Part shown: positions 56,145 through 63,361 of the stretch, one piece after another
How positions within the stretch are numbered: position 1 is the stretch's first letter
Layout: every line of letters starts with the position of its first letter
Source: Salinimicrobium gaetbulicola
GTDB taxonomy: Bacteria > Bacteroidota > Bacteroidia > Flavobacteriales > Flavobacteriaceae
Direction: 5' to 3'
NCBI RefSeq assembly: GCF_042676025.1
Contig: NZ_JBHTJP010000035.1
Location: forward strand, 868,001-932,000
DNA length: 64,000 bases
Program-made: the position numbers and the translations under genes
Notes under the pieces: model-generated
Databases searched by the model: none
What the model was told of the DNA's origin: nothing
What the model saw: only the letters and a program-made list of their open reading frames with translations

Positions 56145-57185
56145 TTAGTTTCCTCGGCCGCGGTTAGATCGTGAAGATCCACTGCTTCCGGATGACCTGC
56201 TGCTGGAAGAGGATGATCGTACCGAACTATTATTTCCGGAAGATCTTGAGCTTCTTCTTACAGAAGAATTGTTGCTTCTGGAGCGGTTCGTTCTAACCTG
56301 GGTGGAATTCGTTGACCTACGGTTTGTGTTATAAGTGGAATTACTTCTTCTTTGGACACCAGAATCATAATTCACACGTCTTGAACGTGTTTGATAAGTT
56401 CTTTCATCATAATTACTTCTGGCTCTCACATTCCTGGGATTAGTATATCTTCCGGTACGGGTAGAACGGGCGTCAAGGCGGGTTCTGTTAGATCTGTAAT
56501 CTGAATAAGAATCTCTTCGGGTGTTATAAGCTGTATAACCGTCTCTTCTGGAAGTATTATAAGCGACATTTCGATGATTGTAGTAAGGGTGGTATCGATT
56601 ATATGGATGGTAATAACTTCCGTAGCCATATCTGTAATGCGGATAACCATACCACCAGCTGTTCCAACCATAACTCCAGCCTATGCTAAATCTCCATGAG
56701 TTATAGTGATAAGGGTAATATCCATACCCGTAATAATATCCCGGGTAATAGAAAGGATCATAAAATCCTGCGTAATAGGGATTGTAGTACCGTGGGTAGA
56801 ACGGATCGTTGTAAATATTGATGGAAATCTCATCAGGATCTGATCCCCATGCAGCCTGGCCTATTGAGTAGTCTAAACCTTCTTGGTCGTAAGTGTCATC
56901 GTATGCTCCTGAATTGTAGCTTTCAATATCAGTAAAAATGGCTCCTTCTTCAGGAACATTCCCGAACTGGTCAGCTTTCTCGGCAAATAATTGTTGGTAG
57001 TACAGAGCGTTTTCGTAAGACTCCTCATAATCATTAGCAGTATAGGCCTCATTTTGGTTCGAGGAATATATCCCGTCATCCTCGTACCCGGCATACTGGT
57101 AAGAGCTACAGGATGCTAATAATAAAAGAGCGCTGAACGAAAATAATACAGCTCTAAAAGTAAAAAGAGTGTAATATCGTTTCAT
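56145..57185 (-). CDS. Tyr-rich and Ser/Arg-rich low-complexity lipoprotein
   Basis: I do not recognise a function. The start is ATG 57185 (346 residues); a TTG eight codons upstream is less likely. A signal peptide ends in a lipobox at Cys26 (LLASC). The middle (about 120-205) is packed with Tyr, Pro and Gly in repeats such as YYNPYYAGFYDPFYYPGYYY. The C-terminal 130 residues are mostly Ser, Arg, Asn, Thr and Gly, ending RSNRGRGN. It is very basic overall and probably disordered. Such a tail could bind acidic polysaccharide or peptidoglycan. It is 14 bases or more upstream of the FadL-type gene. Confidence 0.75.
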   Translation of the reverse strand: MKRYYTLFTFRAVLFSFSALLLLASCSSYQYAGYEDDGIYSSNQNEAYTANDYEESYENALYYQQLFAEKADQFGNVPEEGAIFTDIESYNSGAYDDTYDQEGLDYSIGQAAWGSDPDEISINIYNDPFYPRYYNPYYAGFYDPFYYPGYYYGYGYYPYHYNSWRFSIGWSYGWNSWWYGYPHYRYGYGSYYHPYNRYHPYYNHRNVAYNTSRRDGYTAYNTRRDSYSDYRSNRTRLDARSTRTGRYTNPRNVRARSNYDERTYQTRSRRVNYDSGVQRRSNSTYNTNRRSTNSTQVRTNRSRSNNSSVRRSSRSSGNNSSVRSSSSSSRSSGSSGSSRSNRGRGN

Positions 57186-57201
57186 GGCTTCGATTTTATT
57201 A

Positions 57202-57231
57202 TTGAACAATGTATAAAAATAGTTAGTTTTG
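57202..57231 (+). promoter_or_regulatory. Promoter of proS
   Basis: TTG at 57202-57204 and TAGTTTTG at 57224-57231 are 19 bases apart, a close match to the consensus. The leader would be about 47 bases. Confidence 0.72.
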
Positions 57232-57284
57232 CGCTAATATATCTATTACTAATAAGGCGCAAGATTTGTGCCAAATACAAGGCG

Positions 57285-58763
57285 ATGGCAAAGAACTTAA
57301 CAACGCGAGAAGAGGATTATTCCAAATGGTATAATGAATTGGTAGTCAAAGCGAACCTTGCAGAGAACTCTGCGGTGAGAGGATGTATGGTGATCAAGCC
57401 ATATGGATACGCTATCTGGGAGAAAATGCAGGCTCAATTAGACAAGATGTTCAAGGAGACAGGACATGAAAATGCTTATTTCCCGTTGTTTGTTCCAAAA
57501 AGCCTTTTTGAAGCTGAAGAAAAGAATGCTGAAGGATTTGCTAAAGAATGCGCGGTCGTTACTCATTATCGCCTTAAGACAGATCCTGAAGATAAAACCA
57601 AGCTTATTGTAGATCCCGATGCGAAGCTGGAAGAGGAATTGGTGGTTAGGCCAACTTCCGAAGCGATCATCTGGAGCACTTATAAAGGTTGGATACAATC
57701 ATATAGGGATCTTCCTATCCTTGTGAATCAATGGGCTAACGTGGTACGTTGGGAGATGAGAACACGTCTTTTCTTAAGAACCGCAGAATTTTTATGGCAG
57801 GAAGGCCACACCGCTCATGCTACCAAAGCGGAAGCTTTGGCTGAAACCGAGCAGATGAATAATGTCTATGCTGAATTTGCGGAATCGTTTATGGCTATGC
57901 CGGTCATAAAAGGTCGTAAAACTGAATCGGAGCGTTTTGCCGGAGCAGAAGACACTTATTGTATAGAAGCCCTGATGCAGGATGGAAAAGCCCTTCAGGC
58001 AGGGACCTCTCATTTCCTTGGTCAAAATTTTGCAAAGGCATTTGATGTGAAGTTCGCTTCAAAAGAAGGAAATCTGGAGCATGTTTGGGCTACGTCCTGG
58101 GGAGTGTCTACCAGACTAATGGGAGCGTTGGTTATGACTCATAGTGATGATCACGGACTTGTGTTGCCTCCAAACCTTGCGCCTATTCAGGTTGTGATCG
58201 TTCCAATTTACAAAGGAGAGGAGCAATTGGGTCAAATTTCTGAGGTTGCTAATAAACTGGCTTCAGATCTTAGAGCTAAAGGAATTTCAGTGAAGTATGA
58301 CGACAGGGATACTCAAAAACCGGGATGGAAGTTCGCTCAGTACGAATTGCAGGGAGTTCCTGTAAGAATAGCGATAGGTCCTAAGGATCTTGAAAAAGGT
58401 TCTGTGGAGCTTGCTAGAAGGGATACTTTGAAAAAAGAGTTTGTAGCCCAGGATGACGTTGTGAGCAAGGTTGAGGGTCTAATGACCGAGATCCAGGAAA
58501 ATTTATACGAAAGAGCAAATTCTTTCAGAAAAGAACATACTACCAGCGTAGATTCCTTTGAGGAGTTTAAGAAGGTTTTAAAGGAAAAAGGTGGCTTTAT
58601 TTCAGCGCATTGGGATGGCACTGCAGAGACCGAAGCAAAGATCAAAGAAATGACAAAAGCAACTATCAGATTAATTCCTTTTAATGAAGAAAAAGAGGCG
58701 GGAGCCTGTGTATTAACTGGTAAGCCGTCTGAGCAGAGAGTGTTGTTCGCGAAGGCATATTAA
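57285..58763 (+). CDS. proS: Prolyl-tRNA synthetase (short, eukaryote/archaeal-like type)
   Basis: This class II synthetase charges tRNA-Pro. At 492 residues without the editing insertion of the long bacterial type, it belongs to the short type. Motif 2 is seen in QWANVVRWEMRTRLFLRTAEF (shown in part: NVVRWEMRTRLFLRTAEF). The preceding VRPTSEAIIWSTYKGWI and following LWQEGHTAHAT match, as does the motif 3 region with GALVMTHSDDHGLVLPP. The C-terminal domain ends in Tyr (FAKAY), typical of this type. It follows a good promoter. Confidence 0.95.
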   Translation: MAKNLTTREEDYSKWYNELVVKANLAENSAVRGCMVIKPYGYAIWEKMQAQLDKMFKETGHENAYFPLFVPKSLFEAEEKNAEGFAKECAVVTHYRLKTDPEDKTKLIVDPDAKLEEELVVRPTSEAIIWSTYKGWIQSYRDLPILVNQWANVVRWEMRTRLFLRTAEFLWQEGHTAHATKAEALAETEQMNNVYAEFAESFMAMPVIKGRKTESERFAGAEDTYCIEALMQDGKALQAGTSHFLGQNFAKAFDVKFASKEGNLEHVWATSWGVSTRLMGALVMTHSDDHGLVLPPNLAPIQVVIVPIYKGEEQLGQISEVANKLASDLRAKGISVKYDDRDTQKPGWKFAQYELQGVPVRIAIGPKDLEKGSVELARRDTLKKEFVAQDDVVSKVEGLMTEIQENLYERANSFRKEHTTSVDSFEEFKKVLKEKGGFISAHWDGTAETEAKIKEMTKATIRLIPFNEEKEAGACVLTGKPSEQRVLFAKAY

Positions 58764-58788
58764 ATTTTCAAAAAAAAATTGTTGAACA

Positions 58789-58819
58789 TTTGCGGCATTG
58801 AAAAATAGTTGTATTTTTG
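58789..58819 (+). promoter_or_regulatory. Promoter of the tRNA-Glu pair
   Basis: TTTG (58789-58792), exactly 19 bases, then TATTTTTG (58812-58819): a perfect consensus match just ahead of the first tRNA. It probably drives both tRNAs and perhaps rpsT. Confidence 0.82.
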
Positions 58820-58841
58820 CATCCGCAATTAAGAAATAATT

Positions 58842-58913
58842 GGTCCGTTCGTCTAGGGGTTAGGACGCCAGGTTTTCATCCTGGTAACAGGGGTTCGATT
58901 CCCCTACGGACTA
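58842..58913 (+). tRNA. tRNA-Glu (anticodon TTC), copy 1
   Basis: A full cloverleaf is readable. The acceptor GGTCCGT pairs with ACGGACT (one G-T pair). The anticodon stem CCAGG/CCTGG carries loop TTTTCAT with TTC at 58875-58877. The T-arm is GGGG-TTCGATT-CCCC. No CCA is encoded. It reads GAA and GAG codons. Confidence 0.96.
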
Positions 58914-58957
58914 CGAAAGGTTTGCAAGTCGTGTAAACCAACTTTGAAATAATAATT

Positions 58958-59029
58958 GGTCCGTTCGTCTAGGGGTTAGGACGCCAGGTTTTCATCCTGG
59001 TAACAGGGGTTCGATTCCCCTACGGACTA
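58958..59029 (+). tRNA. tRNA-Glu (anticodon TTC), copy 2
   Basis: This is identical in all 72 bases to the first copy, 116 bases downstream, and the short AATAATT before each copy is shared. No separate promoter is evident in the 44-base spacer, so the two are probably cut from one transcript. Confidence 0.96.
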
Positions 59030-59059
59030 CTGAAAAAGAATTAATTTAATATTAGTGTA

Positions 59060-59308
59060 ATGGCAAATCATAAGTCAGCGTTGAAGAGAATACGTAGCAA
59101 TGAGACTAAGCGTCTTAGAAACCGCTACCAGCATAAAACTACAAGGAACGCCATCAAGAAGTTACGTGAGGCTGAGAAGCAGGAGGCTGAGAGTTTGTTC
59201 CCTACAGTAGTTTCTATGATCGACAAATTAGCGAAACGCAACATTATTCATGATAATAAAGCCGCTAACCTTAAAGCAAGTTTAGCTAAGCACGTAGCTG
59301 CGCTTTAG
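59060..59308 (+). CDS. rpsT: 30S ribosomal protein S20
   Basis: S20 binds 16S rRNA helices 9 and 44 as a three-helix bundle. The 82 residues begin MANHKSALKRIRSNETKRLR, the family start, and include a second helix with KTTRNAIKKLREAEKQEAES. It begins 30 bases after the second tRNA-Glu and may be co-transcribed with the tRNAs. It is followed by a long stable terminator hairpin. Confidence 0.97.
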   Translation: MANHKSALKRIRSNETKRLRNRYQHKTTRNAIKKLREAEKQEAESLFPTVVSMIDKLAKRNIIHDNKAANLKASLAKHVAAL

Positions 59309-59333
59309 TATTATAGTGTTCAATTTATAGGTG

Positions 59334-59367
59334 AATGCCTTTCGTTTTCTAACGGAAGGCATTTTTC
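59334..59367 (+). terminator. Intrinsic terminator after rpsT
   Basis: AATGCCTTTCGTT (59334-59346) pairs with AACGGAAGGCATT (59351-59363) with one G-T pair and a four-base loop, then TTT. From 59368 to 59560 I see nothing recognisable. Confidence 0.9.
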
Positions 59368-59560
59368 GTATGCGGTTTTGTGAAAGTTCTAAATTCTCTA
59401 GCTCTGATCTTACAGCTGTCCTGATGGTTTTGGTTTCCTTTACTTTTTTGAGTGCTTAGTTAGTTGAGAGGTTTAATAAGGCTTTTTTACAGCTTCGGGG
59501 TTTGATAGGAAGCAGCAAAGTCATCTAGTGAATATATTTGAATAGAAAGCCCTGGAATAC

Positions 59561-59597
59561 GATCAAAAAAAATCCGGACTGTTTGAGTCCGGATTTT
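59561..59597 (-). terminator. Intrinsic terminator after rho
   Basis: AATCCGGACT (59571-59580) and AGTCCGGATT (59586-59595) around GTTTG. On the minus strand an eight-base T-run follows (complement of A at 59565-59572). Confidence 0.9.
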
Positions 59598-59620
59598 GTT
59601 ATTTTAAAAAGAGGTTCTTT

Positions 59621-61321
59621 TTACCCGTTCATGGATATTAGGAACTCTTCGTTATTTCTGGTTTGCTTGATGCGATCGTTAATGAATTCCATCGCTTCAA
59701 CCGGATTCATATCTGCCAGGTATTTACGAAGCACCCACATTCTTTGCAGGGTGTTTTCGTCAAGCAAGATATCATCACGTCTGGTGCTTGAAGAAGTAAG
59801 GTCAATAGCAGGGAATATTCTTCTGTTAGCGATCTTTCTGTCTAACTGAAGTTCCATGTTACCGGTACCTTTGAATTCTTCAAAGATCACCTCGTCCATT
59901 TTAGATCCTGTTTCAGTAAGAGCCGTAGCGATTATTGAAAGAGATCCGCCGTTTTCGATATTTCGGGCAGCACCAAAGAACCTTTTTGGTTTGTGAAGCG
60001 CGTTTGCGTCTACACCACCACTTAATACTTTACCGCTGGCAGGCTGTACGGTGTTATAAGCTCTGGCAAGTCGAGTGATGGAGTCAAGAAGGATCACTAC
60101 GTCGTGACCGCATTCTACCATCCTCTTAGCTTTTTCCAAAACGATGTTCGCTACTCTTACGTGTTCATGTGCTTCTTTGTCAAAAGTTGAAGCTACAACT
60201 TCACCTTTTACGTTACGCTGCATGTCTGTAACCTCTTCAGGACGCTCATCGATCAAAAGAATGATTTGATACACTTCAGGATGGTTCGCTGCGATTGCAT
60301 TCGCGATATCCTTAAGAAGCATTGTTTTACCTGTTTTAGGCTGAGAAACGATCATACCTCTTTGTCCTTTTCCAATAGGGGAGAACAGGTCAATGATCCT
60401 GGTGGATACAGTGCTTTGACGTTCAGCGACATTGAACTTTTCCTGTGGGAAAAGAGGAGTGAGGTGTTCAAAAGAAACCCTATCTCTTACCACTTGCGGA
60501 TCCAGTCCGTTGATCTTGTTGATCTTGATAAGCGGGAAATATTTTTCTCCTTCTTTTGGAGGTCTTACCTGTCCAAGAACAGTATCCCCGGTCTTTAATC
60601 CGAATAAACGGATCTGTGACTGAGACACATAAATATCATCAGGAGATGATAAATACATATAATCTGAAGATCTCAGGAAGCCGTAACCATCCTGCATGAT
60701 GTCCAGTACGCCTTCACTTTCAATGATGGCATCAAACTCATAATCAGGTTCTTTGTAGCGGTTTCGGTTATCGCGATTTCCATTGTCACGGTTCCCGCTG
60801 TCACGGTTTCCGCTGTCGCGGTTATCGCGGTTGCTGTTATCTTTTTGGGGCTTGGTGTCTTTGGGTCGATTATCCTTTCTGGTATCTTTTTGCGGATTCC
60901 TGTTGGAATTATCGTTCTTAGAAGAAGGTTTTTTAGAGTCATCTCTTTTTGGGTGCTCTTTCCTTTTTTCTGAAGAATCCTTTTGGCGAGGGTGTTGTTT
61001 AGAGGATTCTTTTTGATCCTTATTATCCGCTTCTTTTTTATCGGCTACTGGTGCCGAAGAAGATTTTTCCTTGTCGTCACTTGATTTAATTCTTGGCTTA
61101 TGCTGCTTTTTGGCAGATTTCTTTTCTTCCTGCTCAGGTTGCTTTTTATCGTCATCGATAAGAGCCTCCTGCACCTTTTTAGGGTTGGCAGCCTGATAAT
61201 CAAGAATTTGGTATACCAAATCCAGCTTTTTTTGAGTGCGGTATTTTGGTACGCGTAGGGTTTTGGCTATTTCCTGAAGTTCAGGCAGCTTTTTAGCCTT
61301 TAATTCTGAAATTTCAAACAT
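59621..61321 (-). CDS. rho: Transcription termination factor Rho with a disordered N-terminal insert
   Basis: Rho is the hexameric RNA helicase that ends transcription of unstructured, untranslated RNA. The 566 residues comprise an N-terminal helix bundle (1-48), a highly charged low-complexity insert (about 52-192), a cold-shock RNA-binding domain (GVLDIMQDGYGFLRSSDYMY at 204-223) and the RecA-like motor. The motor has Walker A QPKTGKTM at 327-334, LLDSITRLARAYN at 411-423 and Q-loop VLSGGVDANAL at 432-442. The insert is absent from E. coli Rho and ends in repeated NRD units (164-184). Comparable inserts are known in Bacteroidota. The motor looks intact. Confidence 0.97.
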   Translation of the reverse strand: MFEISELKAKKLPELQEIAKTLRVPKYRTQKKLDLVYQILDYQAANPKKVQEALIDDDKKQPEQEEKKSAKKQHKPRIKSSDDKEKSSSAPVADKKEADNKDQKESSKQHPRQKDSSEKRKEHPKRDDSKKPSSKNDNSNRNPQKDTRKDNRPKDTKPQKDNSNRDNRDSGNRDSGNRDNGNRDNRNRYKEPDYEFDAIIESEGVLDIMQDGYGFLRSSDYMYLSSPDDIYVSQSQIRLFGLKTGDTVLGQVRPPKEGEKYFPLIKINKINGLDPQVVRDRVSFEHLTPLFPQEKFNVAERQSTVSTRIIDLFSPIGKGQRGMIVSQPKTGKTMLLKDIANAIAANHPEVYQIILLIDERPEEVTDMQRNVKGEVVASTFDKEAHEHVRVANIVLEKAKRMVECGHDVVILLDSITRLARAYNTVQPASGKVLSGGVDANALHKPKRFFGAARNIENGGSLSIIATALTETGSKMDEVIFEEFKGTGNMELQLDRKIANRRIFPAIDLTSSSTRRDDILLDENTLQRMWVLRKYLADMNPVEAMEFINDRIKQTRNNEEFLISMNG

Positions 61322-61488
61322 GAATGTTTTTGAATAAAAATTTGTCTTTGGTTTAATTAACCTTTTCGAGGAAGAATCGAAAAAATTATTTGGAGTCTAA
61401 GTAACCCTTATTGAATTGGTTACGCATCGATACTGCAATTATACAATTTTATTTTAATATTTTAGATATGGTTTCTAAAAAGAATCTT

Positions 61489-61496
61489 TATTTTTG
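61489..61496 (+). promoter_or_regulatory. -7 promoter element of the DUF4293 gene
   Basis: TATTTTTG is an exact TAnnTTTG match, 20 bases before ATG 61517. It excludes the earlier possible start at 61496. Confidence 0.6.
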
Positions 61497-61516
61497 TGCC
61501 TTTCAGAAACGAAATT

Positions 61517-61927
61517 ATGTTGCAACGAATTCAAACTATCTATCTTTTTCTGGCCGCTTTGGTGAGTGCGGGATTGATTTTTGTATTCAGTATTGGAGAA
61601 AATAATGCAGGTGAAGCTGTATTCGCTCAGGACATTCTTTTAGTGTTTGGCCTGTTTCTGGCTTCAGCAGCACTTTCTTTGGTAACTATATTTTTATTTA
61701 AGAATAGAAAGCTTCAGTTCGTACTGGGGCGACTCAATATAATATTAAACTTAATTTTACTAGGATTATTTGTCTATTGGTCCCTAAACATATCTGGAGA
61801 GAGTAACATCTCAGAGAAAGGTATTGGGATGCTGATTCCTATCATTTCTATCGTTTTTTTAGTGCTGGCCAATAAGGCTATCAAAAAGGATGAGGATCTT
61901 GTAAAATCTGTGGACCGACTGCGATAA
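61517..61927 (+). CDS. DUF4293 membrane protein
   Basis: The start is ATG 61517 (136 residues), where the family signature MLQRIQTIYLFLAALVSAGL begins. A possible start at 61496 falls on the promoter box. There are four hydrophobic segments (about 6-26, 38-58, 68-86 and 103-122) and a basic C-terminus. The family is common in Bacteroidota and has no known function. It is transcribed alone, opposite to rho. Confidence 0.9.
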   Translation: MLQRIQTIYLFLAALVSAGLIFVFSIGENNAGEAVFAQDILLVFGLFLASAALSLVTIFLFKNRKLQFVLGRLNIILNLILLGLFVYWSLNISGESNISEKGIGMLIPIISIVFLVLANKAIKKDEDLVKSVDRLR

Positions 61928-61955
61928 ACCTTTCATCTTAGTAGTATTAGTGCGT

Positions 61956-61988
61956 AAAAACCCGAAGTGAAAACTTCGGGTTTTTTTG
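61956..61988. terminator. Bidirectional terminator after the DUF4293 gene
   Basis: AAAAACCCGAAGT (61956-61968), GAAA loop, ACTTCGGGTTTTT (61973-61985) and more T. It is shared with the convergent phosphoesterase gene. Confidence 0.9.
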
Positions 61989-62020
61989 TGGTTTATTTCT
62001 TTTGAAAGATCCTGCTGAAA

Positions 62021-62515
62021 TTACCTTTTTCCCAACTCAATAACCTCCAGGTCCTTGATCTCCTTTTTGTCGATCTTGAATCTTAACATGGTCCTTACCT
62101 GATGAAACCCCTGTTTTCCTGCTGCTCCGGGATTCATGTGCAATAGGTTCAGTTTTTTGTCGTGCATCACCTTTAAAATATGCGAATGACCGGAAATAAA
62201 AATGTCAGGAGGGTCATTTTTAATGTCTTCTTTTACCGCCGGGGAGTACCTGCCTGGATAGCCTCCAATATGGGTGATCCAGACATCAACTTCTTCACAT
62301 TTAAACCGGTTGTTTAAAGGGAATTCTTTCCTAATGCTACCGCCGTCAATGTTCCCGAAAACTGCTTTTAATGGTTTGATCTTTTTTAGGGCGTCACTCA
62401 CTTCGATAGTTCCAATATCTCCTGCGTGCCATATCTCGTCGGCTTCGTCGGCGTACGATTTTATACGATCGTCAATGTGTCCATGGGTGTCACTTAACAG
62501 GAGTATCTTTTTCAT
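62021..62515 (-). CDS. YfcE/MJ0936-type metallophosphoesterase
   Basis: The 164-residue protein has the calcineurin-like metal set: Asp9 and His11 in LLSDTHGH, Asp33 in HAGDIG, Asn55 in FGNIDGG, His82 in THIGG, and His110 and His112 in SGHSHI. This short form is a small cytosolic phosphodiesterase. Characterised relatives show activity on artificial phosphodiesters, and physiological substrates are unclear. The start is ATG 62515. It diverges from truA across a 105-base gap. Confidence 0.9.
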   Translation of the reverse strand: MKKILLLSDTHGHIDDRIKSYADEADEIWHAGDIGTIEVSDALKKIKPLKAVFGNIDGGSIRKEFPLNNRFKCEEVDVWITHIGGYPGRYSPAVKEDIKNDPPDIFISGHSHILKVMHDKKLNLLHMNPGAAGKQGFHQVRTMLRFKIDKKEIKDLEVIELGKR

Positions 62516-62582
62516 TGGTAAATTTTATGTGATGATTAGAAATCTATAACAGCCATGAGATGGGCGGTTGCGTATAATGGCT

Positions 62583-62590
62583 TATCTTTG
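62583..62590 (+). promoter_or_regulatory. -7 promoter element of truA
   Basis: TATCTTTG is an exact TAnnTTTG match, 30 bases before the TTG start of truA. The -33 side is unclear. Confidence 0.58.
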
Positions 62591-62620
62591 TTTCTTCAAC
62601 CGTAAAAGTAAAAATTTAGA

Positions 62621-63361
62621 TTGAGATATTTCTTGGAGCTGGCATACTTCGGAAAGGCCTATCATGGCTGGCAACGTCAACCCGATGCTGCCTCGGTGCA
62701 GGAAGTGGCTGAAAATGCCCTTAGTACCCTGCTTCAGAAAAAGATCGAGATCGTAGGTGCGGGCAGGACAGATGCCGGGGTGCATGCGAGTCAGCTGTAT
62801 GCGCATTTTGATGTGGAGGAAAAGTTACCTGAAAATATGATTTTCAGGATCAATTCTTTACTTCCGAAGGATATTGCGGCAGTAGAGTTATTTGAAGTTC
62901 AGCCTGAAGCTCATGCAAGATTTGACGCTACGGCCCGCAGTTATGAATATCATATTGTGCAGAAGAAGAACGTGTTTCAAATTAACACTGCTTACTGGGT
63001 GAAAAAAGATTTGGATGTCGAAAAGATGAATGAGGGTGCTAAAATTTTACTGGAATACAAGAACTTTAAATGTTTTTCGAGGTCACGAACAGATGTGAGA
63101 ACCTATAACTGTGAGATCTCACACGCTTACTGGGAAAAGACCACAAGCGGACTGGTTTTTCATATCAAGGCTGACAGGTTTCTTCGCAATATGGTAAGAG
63201 CTATCGTAGGAACGCTCTTAGAAATAGGGCTGGGGAAAATGCATGTGCAGGAAATGCATACGATTATACAAAGTGAGAGCAGGAGTGAGGCAGGAGCCTC
63301 TGTGCCAGCACATGGTTTGTTTTTAACTAAAATAGAATATCCAAAAAGCATATTTAATTAA
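62621..63361 (+). CDS. truA: tRNA pseudouridine(38-40) synthase
   Basis: TruA modifies uridines 38-40 in the tRNA anticodon arm. The 246 residues have catalytic Asp51 in GAGRTDAGVHA, the early YFGKAYHGWQRQ and the C-terminal RFLRNMVRAIVGTLLEIGLG. The start is TTG at 62621: an in-frame TAA lies 12 bases upstream, and the family N-terminus (RYFLELAY) begins directly after it. Its stop overlaps the ATG of the next gene by one base. Confidence 0.95.
   Translation: MRYFLELAYFGKAYHGWQRQPDAASVQEVAENALSTLLQKKIEIVGAGRTDAGVHASQLYAHFDVEEKLPENMIFRINSLLPKDIAAVELFEVQPEAHARFDATARSYEYHIVQKKNVFQINTAYWVKKDLDVEKMNEGAKILLEYKNFKCFSRSRTDVRTYNCEISHAYWEKTTSGLVFHIKADRFLRNMVRAIVGTLLEIGLGKMHVQEMHTIIQSESRSEAGASVPAHGLFLTKIEYPKSIFN

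Noticed and set aside
58842..59029. tRNA pair as attachment site of an integrated element.
   Set aside because: No integrase, direct terminal repeat or foreign-looking DNA is next to it; the copies look like simple tandem duplication.
60757..60830. Short repeats in the rho gene as a CRISPR or mobile repeat.
   Set aside because: They are in-frame NRD-encoding units without unique spacers, so they are a protein repeat.
60266..61016. Plus-strand open frames opposite rho (60266-60598, 60783-61016).
   Set aside because: They mirror the repetitive rho insert; their Ser/Leu/Phe-rich product is the expected reverse reading of Asp/Arg/Asn/Lys codons.
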